A stretch of 64,000 bases of DNA, taken from assembly GCA_030743005.1 (NCBI GenBank), contig JASLTG010000010.1, positions 16,967 through 80,966 of the forward strand. The letters are read 5' to 3'. Every line of letters begins with the position of its first letter. Positions within the stretch are counted from its first letter, which is position 1. Below the pieces are notes generated by a model. It was not told the DNA's origin and ran no database searches. It saw only the letters and a program-made list of their open reading frames with translations. Shown one piece after another: positions 16,451 to 23,326 of the stretch. Source of the DNA: Acidimicrobiales bacterium. GTDB lineage: Bacteria > Actinomycetota > Acidimicrobiia > Acidimicrobiales > Poriferisodalaceae. Made by a program: the position numbers and the translations under genes.

Positions 16451-17317
16451 GTGACGGCTTTATCTATCTGGGTGGCTGGATCACGACCGAGGACCTGGCC
16501 CGCTGCTGTTGTTCCAGTAGCGGTAGGGACTGCTGCGGCTCAAGATCAACCAAACCTACTCCGGGCTTCTTTAGCGTTATTGGTGGCGTTGGCCCTTCAG
16601 GTAGGCGTCAACTACGCCAATGACTACAGCGATGGAGTCCGCGGCACCGACGACAAGAGAGTGGGCCCGACGCGTCTTGTTGCATCCGGGTTGGTTGAAG
16701 CTAAGAGCGTTAAACGCGCCGCTTTCTGTTTCTTTGGCGGGGCAGCACTTGTCGGTCTTTACCTTTCTGCTGTGACTAGCTGGTGGTTAGTCCTTGTTGG
16801 TGCTGTCGCGATAATGGCCGCGTGGGGCTATACCGGCGGCCCAAAACCGTACGGATATCACGGCTTGGGGGAGTTGTTCGTGTTCATCTTTTTTGGGTTA
16901 GTGGCTTCGGTGGGCACCACCTATCTCCAAGATGAACAAATTTCCGCTCTAGCGGTTGGCGTTGCGGTGCCAGTTGGCTTGTTGGCAGTTGCTCTCTTAG
17001 TTACGAACAACCTTCGAGATCTTCCGAGGGACGAATTAGTCGGTAAGCGCACTCTGGCAGTTCGCATGGGTGATCGACCAACTCGAGCGCTTTATGTCGT
17101 TGTCGTCGCCATGGCATTTCTTTCTCTGCCGTATTTGAGTCTCCTCAGGCCGGGAGCGTTACTGGCGTTTGCGTCTGTACCGTTGGCGGTGTCTCCTATT
17201 CGTTCGGTTATCAAAGGTGCCTCAGGACAGGAATTGATCCCGGTCCTAGGCGCGACAGGGAAGTTACAGATGGCCTACGGTGCATCGCTCTGCATAGGCC
17301 TTGCTTTGGGGATTTAG
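16451..17317 (+). CDS. menA: 1,4-dihydroxy-2-naphthoate polyprenyltransferase MenA
   Basis: Membrane prenyltransferase that attaches the isoprenoid tail to DHNA, giving demethylmenaquinone. The 288-residue product has about eight or nine hydrophobic helices. The prenyl-diphosphate Mg-binding motif Asn-Tyr-Ala-Asn-Asp-Tyr-Ser-Asp is followed by Gly-Thr-Asp, and the second conserved Asn-Asn-Leu-Arg-Asp motif is present near residue 190. It starts with GTG after a GGAGAG site and ends one base from the converging menG, so the last two menaquinone steps sit side by side. Confidence 0.93.
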   Translation: MTALSIWVAGSRPRTWPAAVVPVAVGTAAAQDQPNLLRASLALLVALALQVGVNYANDYSDGVRGTDDKRVGPTRLVASGLVEAKSVKRAAFCFFGGAALVGLYLSAVTSWWLVLVGAVAIMAAWGYTGGPKPYGYHGLGELFVFIFFGLVASVGTTYLQDEQISALAVGVAVPVGLLAVALLVTNNLRDLPRDELVGKRTLAVRMGDRPTRALYVVVVAMAFLSLPYLSLLRPGALLAFASVPLAVSPIRSVIKGASGQELIPVLGATGKLQMAYGASLCIGLALGI

Positions 17318-17318
17318 T

Positions 17319-18014
17319 TCACTCGTCGAGAGTCCCGACGAAGAGCTGGGTAATTCCCCCACTCAGGAGAGTCCTGCCGACGTTGCTGAATCCCACGTCC
17401 CTGAGTCCAGCCAATAGTTCTTCACTATCAGGCAGATATTGAACTGATTTCGGAAGGTACTTGTAGGCGTCTTGGTCAGATAGTAGCGCCCCAATTTTGG
17501 GGACTATTTTTCCGAAGTAGATGCTGTGACCCAATCGAAGTAAAGGGTTTGAAGGTTCCGCGACATCTAGCAGTCCTATTCGGCCTCCGGGTTTGAGCAC
17601 GCGGGAGATTTCCTCGAAGAACTCACTCAAATTAGTGAAGTTACGCAACGCGAAACCGCAAGTGATTCCGTCGACGTGGTTAACGGGGACTGGCAGGCAA
17701 AGCGCGTCCGCTCTAATCAAAGGAGCATCGGTATTTGCCGCCCCCAACATCCCGGCGCTGAAGTCGAGGCCGACGGGTTCAAGTCCGTAACGTAAAAGGT
17801 CATTACAAAAGTCGCCTGTCCCGCAAGCCAAATCTAAGACCACTGATCCAGGCGCGAGATCTAAAGCTTTCACGGTGCGGCGCCTCCACCCAACATCCAT
17901 CCGAAACGTCATTAATCGATTGACTAGGTCATATCTAGGCGCGATTTGATTGAACATGTGCTCGACGGCAACTGCTTTTTCTTCTCCCTGAGGGAGATCA
18001 TCATCGGTGCCCAT
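17319..18014 (-). CDS. menG: Demethylmenaquinone methyltransferase MenG/UbiE
   Basis: SAM-dependent C-methyltransferase completing menaquinone synthesis. The 231-residue product has the N-terminal Met-Phe-Asn-Gln-Ile-Ala-Pro-Arg-Tyr-Asp motif, SAM motif I Val-Leu-Asp-Leu-Ala-Cys-Gly-Thr-Gly-Asp, Gly-Leu-Asp-Phe-Ser-Ala-Gly-Met-Leu, and the UbiE signature Cys-Gly-Phe-Ala-Leu-Arg-Asn-Phe. Convergent with menA. The MaoC-type gene lies 24 bases upstream on the same strand and may be co-transcribed. Confidence 0.93.
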   Translation of the reverse strand: MGTDDDLPQGEEKAVAVEHMFNQIAPRYDLVNRLMTFRMDVGWRRRTVKALDLAPGSVVLDLACGTGDFCNDLLRYGLEPVGLDFSAGMLGAANTDAPLIRADALCLPVPVNHVDGITCGFALRNFTNLSEFFEEISRVLKPGGRIGLLDVAEPSNPLLRLGHSIYFGKIVPKIGALLSDQDAYKYLPKSVQYLPDSEELLAGLRDVGFSNVGRTLLSGGITQLFVGTLDE

Positions 18015-18038
18015 AGTTTCGTAATCAGATTGCGGGGT

Positions 18039-18497
18039 TCAGGTATAAACGCGGTAAATGCATTCGGCTACACAGGCGGGTCTTTCGGAACCTTCAATCT
18101 CGAAAATGAGTTCAGCGGTGTATTGAGCCCCGCCATCAAATCTGGAAACGTCCTTCAAGGTCGCGCCCATCCGCACATTTGACCCGACCGGAACAGGCGC
18201 AGTGAACCGAATCTTGTTAGCGCCGTAGTTGACGCCCATCTGAACGTCTCCGCCTATGACAAAAGCTTCAGACATACACATCGGAGCCAGGGAAAGCGTG
18301 AGATAGCCGTGAGCGATGGTCGTTCCAAATGGGCCTGCTTTTGCTCGTTCTTCGTCAAGGTGGATCCATTGAAAGTCGCCAGTCGCTTCCGCGAACTTTT
18401 GAACTTGTTCGGGGGTAATGGCATGCCATTCGCTGTAGCCAATTTGCTGTCCGACTCTGCTTTCGAGGTCGTCTATTCCATCAATGTGAGTAGTCAT
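18039..18497 (-). CDS. MaoC-family (R)-specific enoyl-CoA hydratase
   Basis: Hot-dog-fold hydratase/dehydratase acting on acyl-CoA or similar thioesters. The 152-residue product carries the hydratase 2 motif Ala-Thr-Gly-Asp-Phe-Gln-Trp-Ile-His-Leu-Asp, with the catalytic Asp and His, then Ala-His-Gly-Tyr-Leu-Thr-Leu. It resembles single-domain actinobacterial enoyl-CoA hydratases. The substrate is not determined. It stands upstream of menG on the minus strand. Confidence 0.88.
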   Translation of the reverse strand: MTTHIDGIDDLESRVGQQIGYSEWHAITPEQVQKFAEATGDFQWIHLDEERAKAGPFGTTIAHGYLTLSLAPMCMSEAFVIGGDVQMGVNYGANKIRFTAPVPVGSNVRMGATLKDVSRFDGGAQYTAELIFEIEGSERPACVAECIYRVYT

Positions 18498-18504
18498 AGT
18501 TAGG

Positions 18505-18510
18505 AGTTTA
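18505..18510 (-). promoter_or_regulatory. -10 element of leaderless maoC-type gene
   Basis: Minus-strand TAAACT ends seven bases before the ATG at 18497-18495. It could also serve menG downstream. Confidence 0.5.
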
Positions 18511-18520
18511 GGGGCATCCC

Positions 18521-18925
18521 TTAGGCGAACCAGATCCTTCGGTACTCCTTGCTTTGAGGATGAAGCAACAGGACTAGGAGAACTATGTCAAACATCAATC
18601 TGAGGAGAAACCCGAGTAACTCAATGTTGGCGGCATAGCGGATGCCTAGCCATAATGTCGCTACAACGGAGTAGATAGCAGCCGATAGAGCTAACCGAAA
18701 TCCAAATTTCTTTTCATTGGCTATTCCGAGTCCTCCTCCAACAAGCGCTATAAGAAGCAATAGTGGAAATATCCGTGACGCGAATGATCCGAGTATGTCG
18801 TACGGCAATTGCCGGTAGTAGATACTGCCAAAGAGGACGATGCTTACACCCCGAAAATATGCCAGCATCACTGCGCTATACAGCGTCTGGGGTTGGGTCG
18901 GGTTTAGCCAACGAAGATTGTTCAC
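18521..18925 (-). CDS. Small integral membrane protein of unknown function
   Basis: 134 residues with about four hydrophobic segments, near residues 15-35, 50-68, 78-95 and 105-122, separated by short basic loops (Asn-Glu-Lys-Lys-Phe-Gly). No family recognised and no catalytic motif visible. Its ATG overlaps the rlmN stop by four bases, so it is the second gene of an rlmN operon and probably translated by coupling. Confidence 0.75.
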   Translation of the reverse strand: MNNLRWLNPTQPQTLYSAVMLAYFRGVSIVLFGSIYYRQLPYDILGSFASRIFPLLLLIALVGGGLGIANEKKFGFRLALSAAIYSVVATLWLGIRYAANIELLGFLLRLMFDIVLLVLLLHPQSKEYRRIWFA

Positions 18926-19995
18926 CTAGTTAGTTTGGCAGAGGCTGCCTTCAAACCCTCAGCCTTTGGTCGCTTTGACAGTTTGATGCGATGTTCTGCG
19001 CGGAGTTGTCCACATGCCGCATCGATATCGGTTCCCCGATTGGATCGCACGGTCGCATTGACTCCGAATGATTCCAGAATCTCTTGGAACCAATTTATTG
19101 AATCAGGGTCTGAACCGGGATTTGTGTATCCAGGGGTTGGGTTCAACGGTATGAGGTTTACGTGTGCGTTCAAGGGCCGGGCAAATGCAGCGAGCTCGCG
19201 GGCAGCGTCGTCGGTGTCGTTGATGCCTGCCATCATCGCCCATTCGAGACTGATTCGTCGATTTTTGGCTCGTTTGTATGCCTGGAGGGCCTCCGCGAGT
19301 TTTCTGAGTGGATAGGTGCGATTAACCGGAGCGATACGGTTGCGGACGTTGTCGTTTGCCGAGTGCAATGAGACAGCCAGGCTCACCGGTAGATCTTGCT
19401 GAGAGAGTTGTTCAATCCCGGGAATGACGCCAACGGTCGAGATAGTTATTTTTCTGGCACCGATTCCGAGATCATCGTGTATCCGTTCAACAGCGGACCA
19501 AACGTTGTCAAAGTTGGCCAAGGGTTCGCCCATGCCCATGAAAACCACGTTACTTACACGTTTGTTTTTGGAATGTTGGGCTGCGCGGACTACTTGTTCG
19601 ACAATTTCACCTGTGGTCAGGTGCCGGTCGAAGCCGATCTGGCCGGTAGCACAGAAGGTGCATCCCATCGCACAACCGGCCTGTGAGGATACGCAAACTG
19701 TTGAGCGGTCTCGGTAATGCATGAGTACCGACTCAAGCAGGTATCCGTCTCCAAGTTGCCAAAGCTGTTTGACTGTTTTGCCGTTGTCGCTTGTTGCCTC
19801 TCGGACAGGAGTGAGTGCTGCTGGAAGGAGTTCCTCGATGGCGGAGCGTAATGATTTCGGGATATTTGTGAGATCTGCCGGATCACGGTGTTGACCGTGG
19901 AGGCCTTCCCATACCTGTTCAATCCTGTAGTTCGGTTCGCCTTCGAGTAACTCTGCGAGTTCGGAACGCGATAGGTCATAGCGGGTGATCACCAC
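18922..19995 (-). CDS. rlmN: Dual-specificity RNA methyltransferase RlmN
   Basis: Radical-SAM enzyme methylating C2 of A2503 in 23S rRNA and A37 in some tRNAs. The 357-residue product has the radical SAM cluster motif as Cys-Ala-Met-Gly-Cys-Thr-Phe-Cys (C-x3-C-x2-C), then Ala-Thr-Gly-Gln-Ile-Gly-Phe. Phe-Met-Gly-Met-Gly-Glu-Pro-Leu-Ala-Asn is present, as is the acceptor cysteine in Asp-Ala-Ala-Cys-Gly-Gln-Leu near the C-terminus. The GTG start fits a leaderless promoter. Confidence 0.95.
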   Translation of the reverse strand: MVITRYDLSRSELAELLEGEPNYRIEQVWEGLHGQHRDPADLTNIPKSLRSAIEELLPAALTPVREATSDNGKTVKQLWQLGDGYLLESVLMHYRDRSTVCVSSQAGCAMGCTFCATGQIGFDRHLTTGEIVEQVVRAAQHSKNKRVSNVVFMGMGEPLANFDNVWSAVERIHDDLGIGARKITISTVGVIPGIEQLSQQDLPVSLAVSLHSANDNVRNRIAPVNRTYPLRKLAEALQAYKRAKNRRISLEWAMMAGINDTDDAARELAAFARPLNAHVNLIPLNPTPGYTNPGSDPDSINWFQEILESFGVNATVRSNRGTDIDAACGQLRAEHRIKLSKRPKAEGLKAASAKLTR

Positions 19996-20001
19996 GCTTA
20001 C

Positions 20002-20007
20002 AGGGTA
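20002..20007 (-). promoter_or_regulatory. -10 element of leaderless rlmN
   Basis: Minus-strand TACCCT ends six bases before the rlmN GTG at 19995-19993. Confidence 0.6.
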
Positions 20008-20014
20008 CGGGGGG

Positions 20015-20020
20015 TAGCTT
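20015..20020 (+). promoter_or_regulatory. -10 element of leaderless VIT-family gene
   Basis: TAGCTT ends seven bases before the GTG at 20028. It lies only seven bases from the oppositely oriented rlmN -10, so the two promoters overlap. Confidence 0.55.
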
Positions 20021-20027
20021 CGAATAC

Positions 20028-20738
20028 GTGGCTCCTCACCGCTATGACGATCATCATCGAGACGTACATAACAGTGGAGTTAGAGCAGCAGTTTTTGGTG
20101 CTTCGGACGGTTTAGTTTCCAATGTGCTGTTGATCGTCGGTCTTGCTGGGGCTGATGCTTCGGCTGGAGTGATTCGAGCAGCGGGTGTGGCGGGGTTGCT
20201 AGCCGGCGCCATTTCGATGGCGGCCGGAGAGTATGTGTCGGTGCGGGCTCAAAATGACCTCGTAGCGCGGGAACTCGAAAAGGAAAAACTGGCTTTGGCG
20301 GAAGACCCCGAAGAGGAAACTGAGGAATTAGCGCAGGTTTATATCGAGCGGGGGATGAGTCCTGAGCAGGCCAGGGAAATGGCTCAACTGGTTATGCAAA
20401 ATCCAGAGATGGCCCTGGAGGTTCATGCGAGAGAGGAACTTGGGATCTCCCCGAATGAACTCGCATCTCCATTTGGTTCTGCCTTCTGGTCTTTTCTCGC
20501 CTTCGCCATAGGGGCTTTGCTGCCTTTAGTGCCGTGGTTCGTGTCCTCGTCATCGACTGTCATCTGGTTCTCAGTCGCTGCTGCGGTGATCGGAGCTGCT
20601 GCTATTGGTTCGAGTTTGGCTCTCGCCACTGGACATTCGGTACTTCGAGGCGTAGCCCGACACGTGGGTATAGCTGTAGCGGCTGCCGTCGCTATTCACT
20701 TTGTCGGCGTGGCCTTAGGGTCAGCTGTAGATCTTTAA
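20028..20738 (+). CDS. VIT1/CCC1-family iron/manganese transporter
   Basis: Membrane transporter of the vacuolar iron transporter family, moving Fe2+ or Mn2+ out of the cytosol. The 236-residue product begins with His-rich Ala-Pro-His-Arg-Tyr-Asp-Asp-His-His. The family motif Gly-Ala-Ser-Asp-Gly-Leu-Val-Ser-Asn follows. TM2 carries Ala-Gly-Ala-Ile-Ser-Met-Ala-Ala-Gly-Glu-Tyr, and the cytoplasmic metal-binding domain is rich in Glu (about residues 80-145). Three more helices follow. About five membrane helices is normal for the family. It converges on mshD. Confidence 0.9.
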   Translation: MAPHRYDDHHRDVHNSGVRAAVFGASDGLVSNVLLIVGLAGADASAGVIRAAGVAGLLAGAISMAAGEYVSVRAQNDLVARELEKEKLALAEDPEEETEELAQVYIERGMSPEQAREMAQLVMQNPEMALEVHAREELGISPNELASPFGSAFWSFLAFAIGALLPLVPWFVSSSSTVIWFSVAAAVIGAAAIGSSLALATGHSVLRGVARHVGIAVAAAVAIHFVGVALGSAVDL

Positions 20739-20749
20739 GGATTTGGCGG

Positions 20750-21442
20750 CTATTGCTGGTATAGACGTCGCACTACTTGGACTTCAAGACCTAGGTCGCG
20801 GTACAGATTCACGGCGGTGGTGTTATCAGCATCGACGTAGAGCATTGCTTGCGTAATGCCAACGGTTTCAAGGTGTTGGTAGCCGGCTAAGGTCAGAGCG
20901 CGTCCGAGTCCGAGTCCGTGAAAGTCGGGATCTACTGCTATGACGTAGACCTCTCCGACTGGCGGGTTTTGTTCAGGGTGAATTTTGGTCCAACAAAAAG
21001 CTGCTATCTGGTTGTTTTGTTCGTAAATCCGAAAACCTTCGGGGTCAAACCATGGTTCCTGTTGACGGTCACGCAGGAGATCGGGAGTCCACCCGCCTTG
21101 TTCGCGGTGCCATGAAAACGCTCGATTGTTTACCTCACACCATTCCTCCTCATCTTTTCCCACGACGAACGATCGGGTCACCAGATCAGTTCTTTGTTCA
21201 AGTGGAATAGATCGTTCCATCCTGAAGAGGTCCCGTTGGGGGGCGAACTTCAGTCGCCCGAGTAGATCATCAATTTCTTCTGATGGGTGGTCTAACCAGA
21301 GCGAGACAGCGGGTGATGTTTGCGACAGAACTTCTCTAAGCGCCATAGAAAGGGCATCATGAGTCCATAGCGAGGCGTCTAATTCCAGAACTTCGCCATC
21401 TCTGTCTTCGGTAATCGTTATTGCAGGCGCGTCGTCGGTCAC
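20750..21442 (-). CDS. mshD: Mycothiol synthase MshD (short form)
   Basis: GNAT acetyltransferase for the last step of mycothiol synthesis, acetylating Cys-GlcN-Ins. The C-terminal catalytic domain is clearly MshD: Val-Asn-Asn-Arg-Ala-Phe-Ser-Trp-His, Glu-Gln-Gly-Gly-Trp, Phe-Asp-Pro-Glu-Gly-Phe, Phe-Cys-Trp-Thr-Lys, Gly-Glu-Val-Tyr-Val, Gly-Leu-Gly-Leu-Gly-Arg-Ala-Leu-Thr and Leu-Tyr-Val-Asp-Ala-Asp-Asn. At 230 residues it is shorter than the usual roughly 300-residue tandem-GNAT protein; the N-terminal half is a shortened, degenerate GNAT remnant. It fits with the mycothiol-dependent dehydrogenase at 59272. Confidence 0.9.
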   Translation of the reverse strand: MTDDAPAITITEDRDGEVLELDASLWTHDALSMALREVLSQTSPAVSLWLDHPSEEIDDLLGRLKFAPQRDLFRMERSIPLEQRTDLVTRSFVVGKDEEEWCEVNNRAFSWHREQGGWTPDLLRDRQQEPWFDPEGFRIYEQNNQIAAFCWTKIHPEQNPPVGEVYVIAVDPDFHGLGLGRALTLAGYQHLETVGITQAMLYVDADNTTAVNLYRDLGLEVQVVRRLYQQ

Positions 21443-21449
21443 CTCATTG

Positions 21450-21455
21450 AAGGTA
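21450..21455 (-). promoter_or_regulatory. -10 element of leaderless mshD
   Basis: Minus-strand TACCTT ends seven bases before the GTG at 21442-21440. This fixes the short N-terminus as the real start. Confidence 0.55.
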
Positions 21456-21490
21456 TCGCTACTTCATGCTGAATGAGGTAAACAAGCGGG

Positions 21491-22132
21491 ATGGGGAAGC
21501 CTCGATCGGCAAACGGTAGGGCGCGCGCAGTACACGAACGCCTGAAGAGTGAGTACGAAGCGATCTGTGAATTAGATCACGACAGCCCGTTCGAACTATT
21601 GGTCGCAACCATCTTGTCGGCCCAGTGCACCGACGTGCGAGTTAACAAGACCACTCCGGCGTTGTTTAGTCGTTACCCAGGGCCATTCGAACTCGCGTCT
21701 GCTGACCAGCAGGATTTAGAACAGTTGGTTCACCCCACGGGTTTCTATAAAAGCAAAGCAAAGAATCTACTAAAGATGGCCAATCAGCTGTTAGACGACC
21801 ATGGAGGTGTGGTTCCTGAAGAGCTGGGTGAGTTGGTGAAACTAGGAGGTGTGGGTCGAAAGACAGCCAATGTCATACGGTCTGTTGCCTTTGGGCTCCC
21901 AGGGTTGCCTGTGGATACACATGTTGGCCGTTTAGCACGGCGTTTAGGGCTTACAGAAGAAGAGGACCCTGTAAAAGTGGAGATGGCATTGAACCCGATG
22001 GTGCCCCGATACGAGCGGGGGGAGTTCAGCCTTCGAGTAATTCTGCACGGAAGGCAGGTATGTTTCGCCCGGAACCCTCAGTGTGAAAACTGTGTTTTAA
22101 ATGATTTTTGTCCTGCAGCATTCGATTTCTAA
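21491..22132 (+). CDS. nth: Endonuclease III (Nth)
   Basis: Bifunctional DNA glycosylase/AP lyase removing oxidised pyrimidines. The 213-residue product shows the helix-hairpin-helix Leu-Gly-Gly-Val-Gly-Arg-Lys-Thr-Ala with the catalytic lysine, and the catalytic Asp in Pro-Val-Asp-Thr-His-Val. The 4Fe-4S loop has Cys spacing C-x6-C-x2-C-x5-C at the C-terminus. Length is standard. Divergent from mshD and 19 bases before the CitE-like gene. Confidence 0.95.
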   Translation: MGKPRSANGRARAVHERLKSEYEAICELDHDSPFELLVATILSAQCTDVRVNKTTPALFSRYPGPFELASADQQDLEQLVHPTGFYKSKAKNLLKMANQLLDDHGGVVPEELGELVKLGGVGRKTANVIRSVAFGLPGLPVDTHVGRLARRLGLTEEEDPVKVEMALNPMVPRYERGEFSLRVILHGRQVCFARNPQCENCVLNDFCPAAFDF

Positions 22133-22151
22133 GAGATAGAAGAGAGTCATC

Positions 22152-23042
22152 ATGACCATCCGCAGAGCAGCACACTTTGTGCCAGGAGCTAACCAGAAAA
22201 TGTTGGATAAGTCATTGGCCACAGAGGCCGATGCGCTCATTCTTGATTTAGAAGACGCTGTAACCCCTGAGAATAAGGATTCTGCTCGAACGACAGTTGC
22301 TACATGGTTAGAGCAAGTTGAGTTTGGGCGCCAGGAAAAAGTGGTGCGAGTAAATCCGATCGGTAGCCCCTGGTTTCAGCAGGACATAGAAGAAACGATG
22401 GTCCATCCGCCTGACTCATACCTCATTCCCAAAGTGAATAATGCCAACGAGATCTCTCAGATAGATGAACTCATTCGAGAAAATGAAAAACTGCATGGGC
22501 ACCTTGCTGGGTCGACCAAGCTTTTAATTTTGGGTACCGAAACCCCACAGGGTTTTCTCAATATTGGGGATCTTGCTGCGAACCCGCGCGTCGATGCGCT
22601 CACTTGGGGCGCCGAGGACCTGTCAGCCGCCATTGGTTCGAGAGGTAATCGCAATCCGGATGGGAGCTATTTGCCGATTTTTGAACATGCTCGGGTGATG
22701 TGTTTGTTAGCAGCCACTGCTTGGGAGAAACAACCTTTAGACACTGTTTTCGTTGATTTCAACGACGCCGAAGGTCTCCGAGGTGAATGCCTTCAATCAG
22801 CCGCGATGGGATACACAGGAAAAATAACGATCCATCCGAACCAGATCGAGATCGTTAACGAGTCGTTCACTCCATCTGCGGAAGAAGTAAGCGAAGCTCG
22901 GGAGTTACTGGAATTGTTTGCTGAAAAGGAGGCTGAAGGCTTAATGGCGTTCAGCTTCAAAGGACAGATGGTTGATGTACCTCACTTGACTCGGGCTAAG
23001 AAGATCGTTGAAATGTCAGAGGTCTTGGCAGAACTGAGCTAA
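22152..23042 (+). CDS. HpcH/HpaI-CitE family CoA ester lyase
   Basis: Mg-dependent TIM-barrel lyase of the citrate lyase beta/malyl-CoA lyase group, cleaving or hydrolysing acyl-CoA C-C bonds. The 296-residue product shows Leu-Ile-Leu-Asp-Leu-Glu-Asp-Ala-Val, the arginine in Val-Arg-Val-Asn-Pro, the metal glutamate in Gly-Thr-Glu-Thr-Pro, the Gly-Ala-Glu-Asp-Leu segment, and the C-terminal Gly-Lys-Ile-Thr-Ile-His-Pro-Asn-Gln. No alpha or gamma citrate lyase subunits are nearby, so a malyl-CoA or beta-methylmalyl-CoA type substrate is more likely than citrate. Confidence 0.87.
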   Translation: MTIRRAAHFVPGANQKMLDKSLATEADALILDLEDAVTPENKDSARTTVATWLEQVEFGRQEKVVRVNPIGSPWFQQDIEETMVHPPDSYLIPKVNNANEISQIDELIRENEKLHGHLAGSTKLLILGTETPQGFLNIGDLAANPRVDALTWGAEDLSAAIGSRGNRNPDGSYLPIFEHARVMCLLAATAWEKQPLDTVFVDFNDAEGLRGECLQSAAMGYTGKITIHPNQIEIVNESFTPSAEEVSEARELLELFAEKEAEGLMAFSFKGQMVDVPHLTRAKKIVEMSEVLAELS

Positions 23043-23051
23043 GGAGAGGAC

Positions 23052-23249
23052 CTACTGCTCAGCTGGTAAACCGCCTGCGGCCCTAGATATTCGGCGCTGG
23101 GCCGTTCGCAAACTACGTTCAACTTCGTATAAGTCCAGAGCAACGTCTTCTTCGGCGGTGCCTATAAGTTCGTCGCCGGCAGCAGTAATTCGGTCACATA
23201 ACTCGCGTATTGCTGTTTCGAGTGATGAGAGTTCTGCTCGAGAAACCAT
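23052..23249 (-). CDS. Small 65-residue helical protein
   Basis: Unrecognised. The product is one or two amphipathic helices with heptad-like Leu/Ile spacing (Leu-Ser-Ser-Leu-Glu-Thr-Ala-Ile, then Leu-Tyr-Glu-Val-Glu-Arg-Ser-Leu) and a basic Arg-Arg-Ile-Ser-Arg end. It fills the only gap between the CitE-like gene and hisD, ends nine bases from the converging stop, and has its own well-placed -10 element. That makes a real gene likely despite its size. Confidence 0.65.
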   Translation of the reverse strand: MVSRAELSSLETAIRELCDRITAAGDELIGTAEEDVALDLYEVERSLRTAQRRISRAAGGLPAEQ

Positions 23250-23255
23250 GAAAGA

Positions 23256-23261
23256 ACCATA
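23256..23261 (-). promoter_or_regulatory. -10 element of leaderless 65-residue gene
   Basis: Minus-strand TATGGT ends six bases before the ATG at 23249-23247. Confidence 0.55.
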
Positions 23262-23313
23262 CAGTCACGTCTGGTTGAGCGATATCCACTTCTTTCTACT
23301 GCCTAGTCAGCGG

Positions 23314-23319
23314 TACCCT
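23314..23319 (+). promoter_or_regulatory. -10 element of leaderless his operon
   Basis: TACCCT ends seven bases before the hisD GTG at 23327. No ribosome site at usable spacing is present, and no leader peptide or attenuator could fit. Confidence 0.6.
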
Positions 23320-23326
23320 CAGTAGG

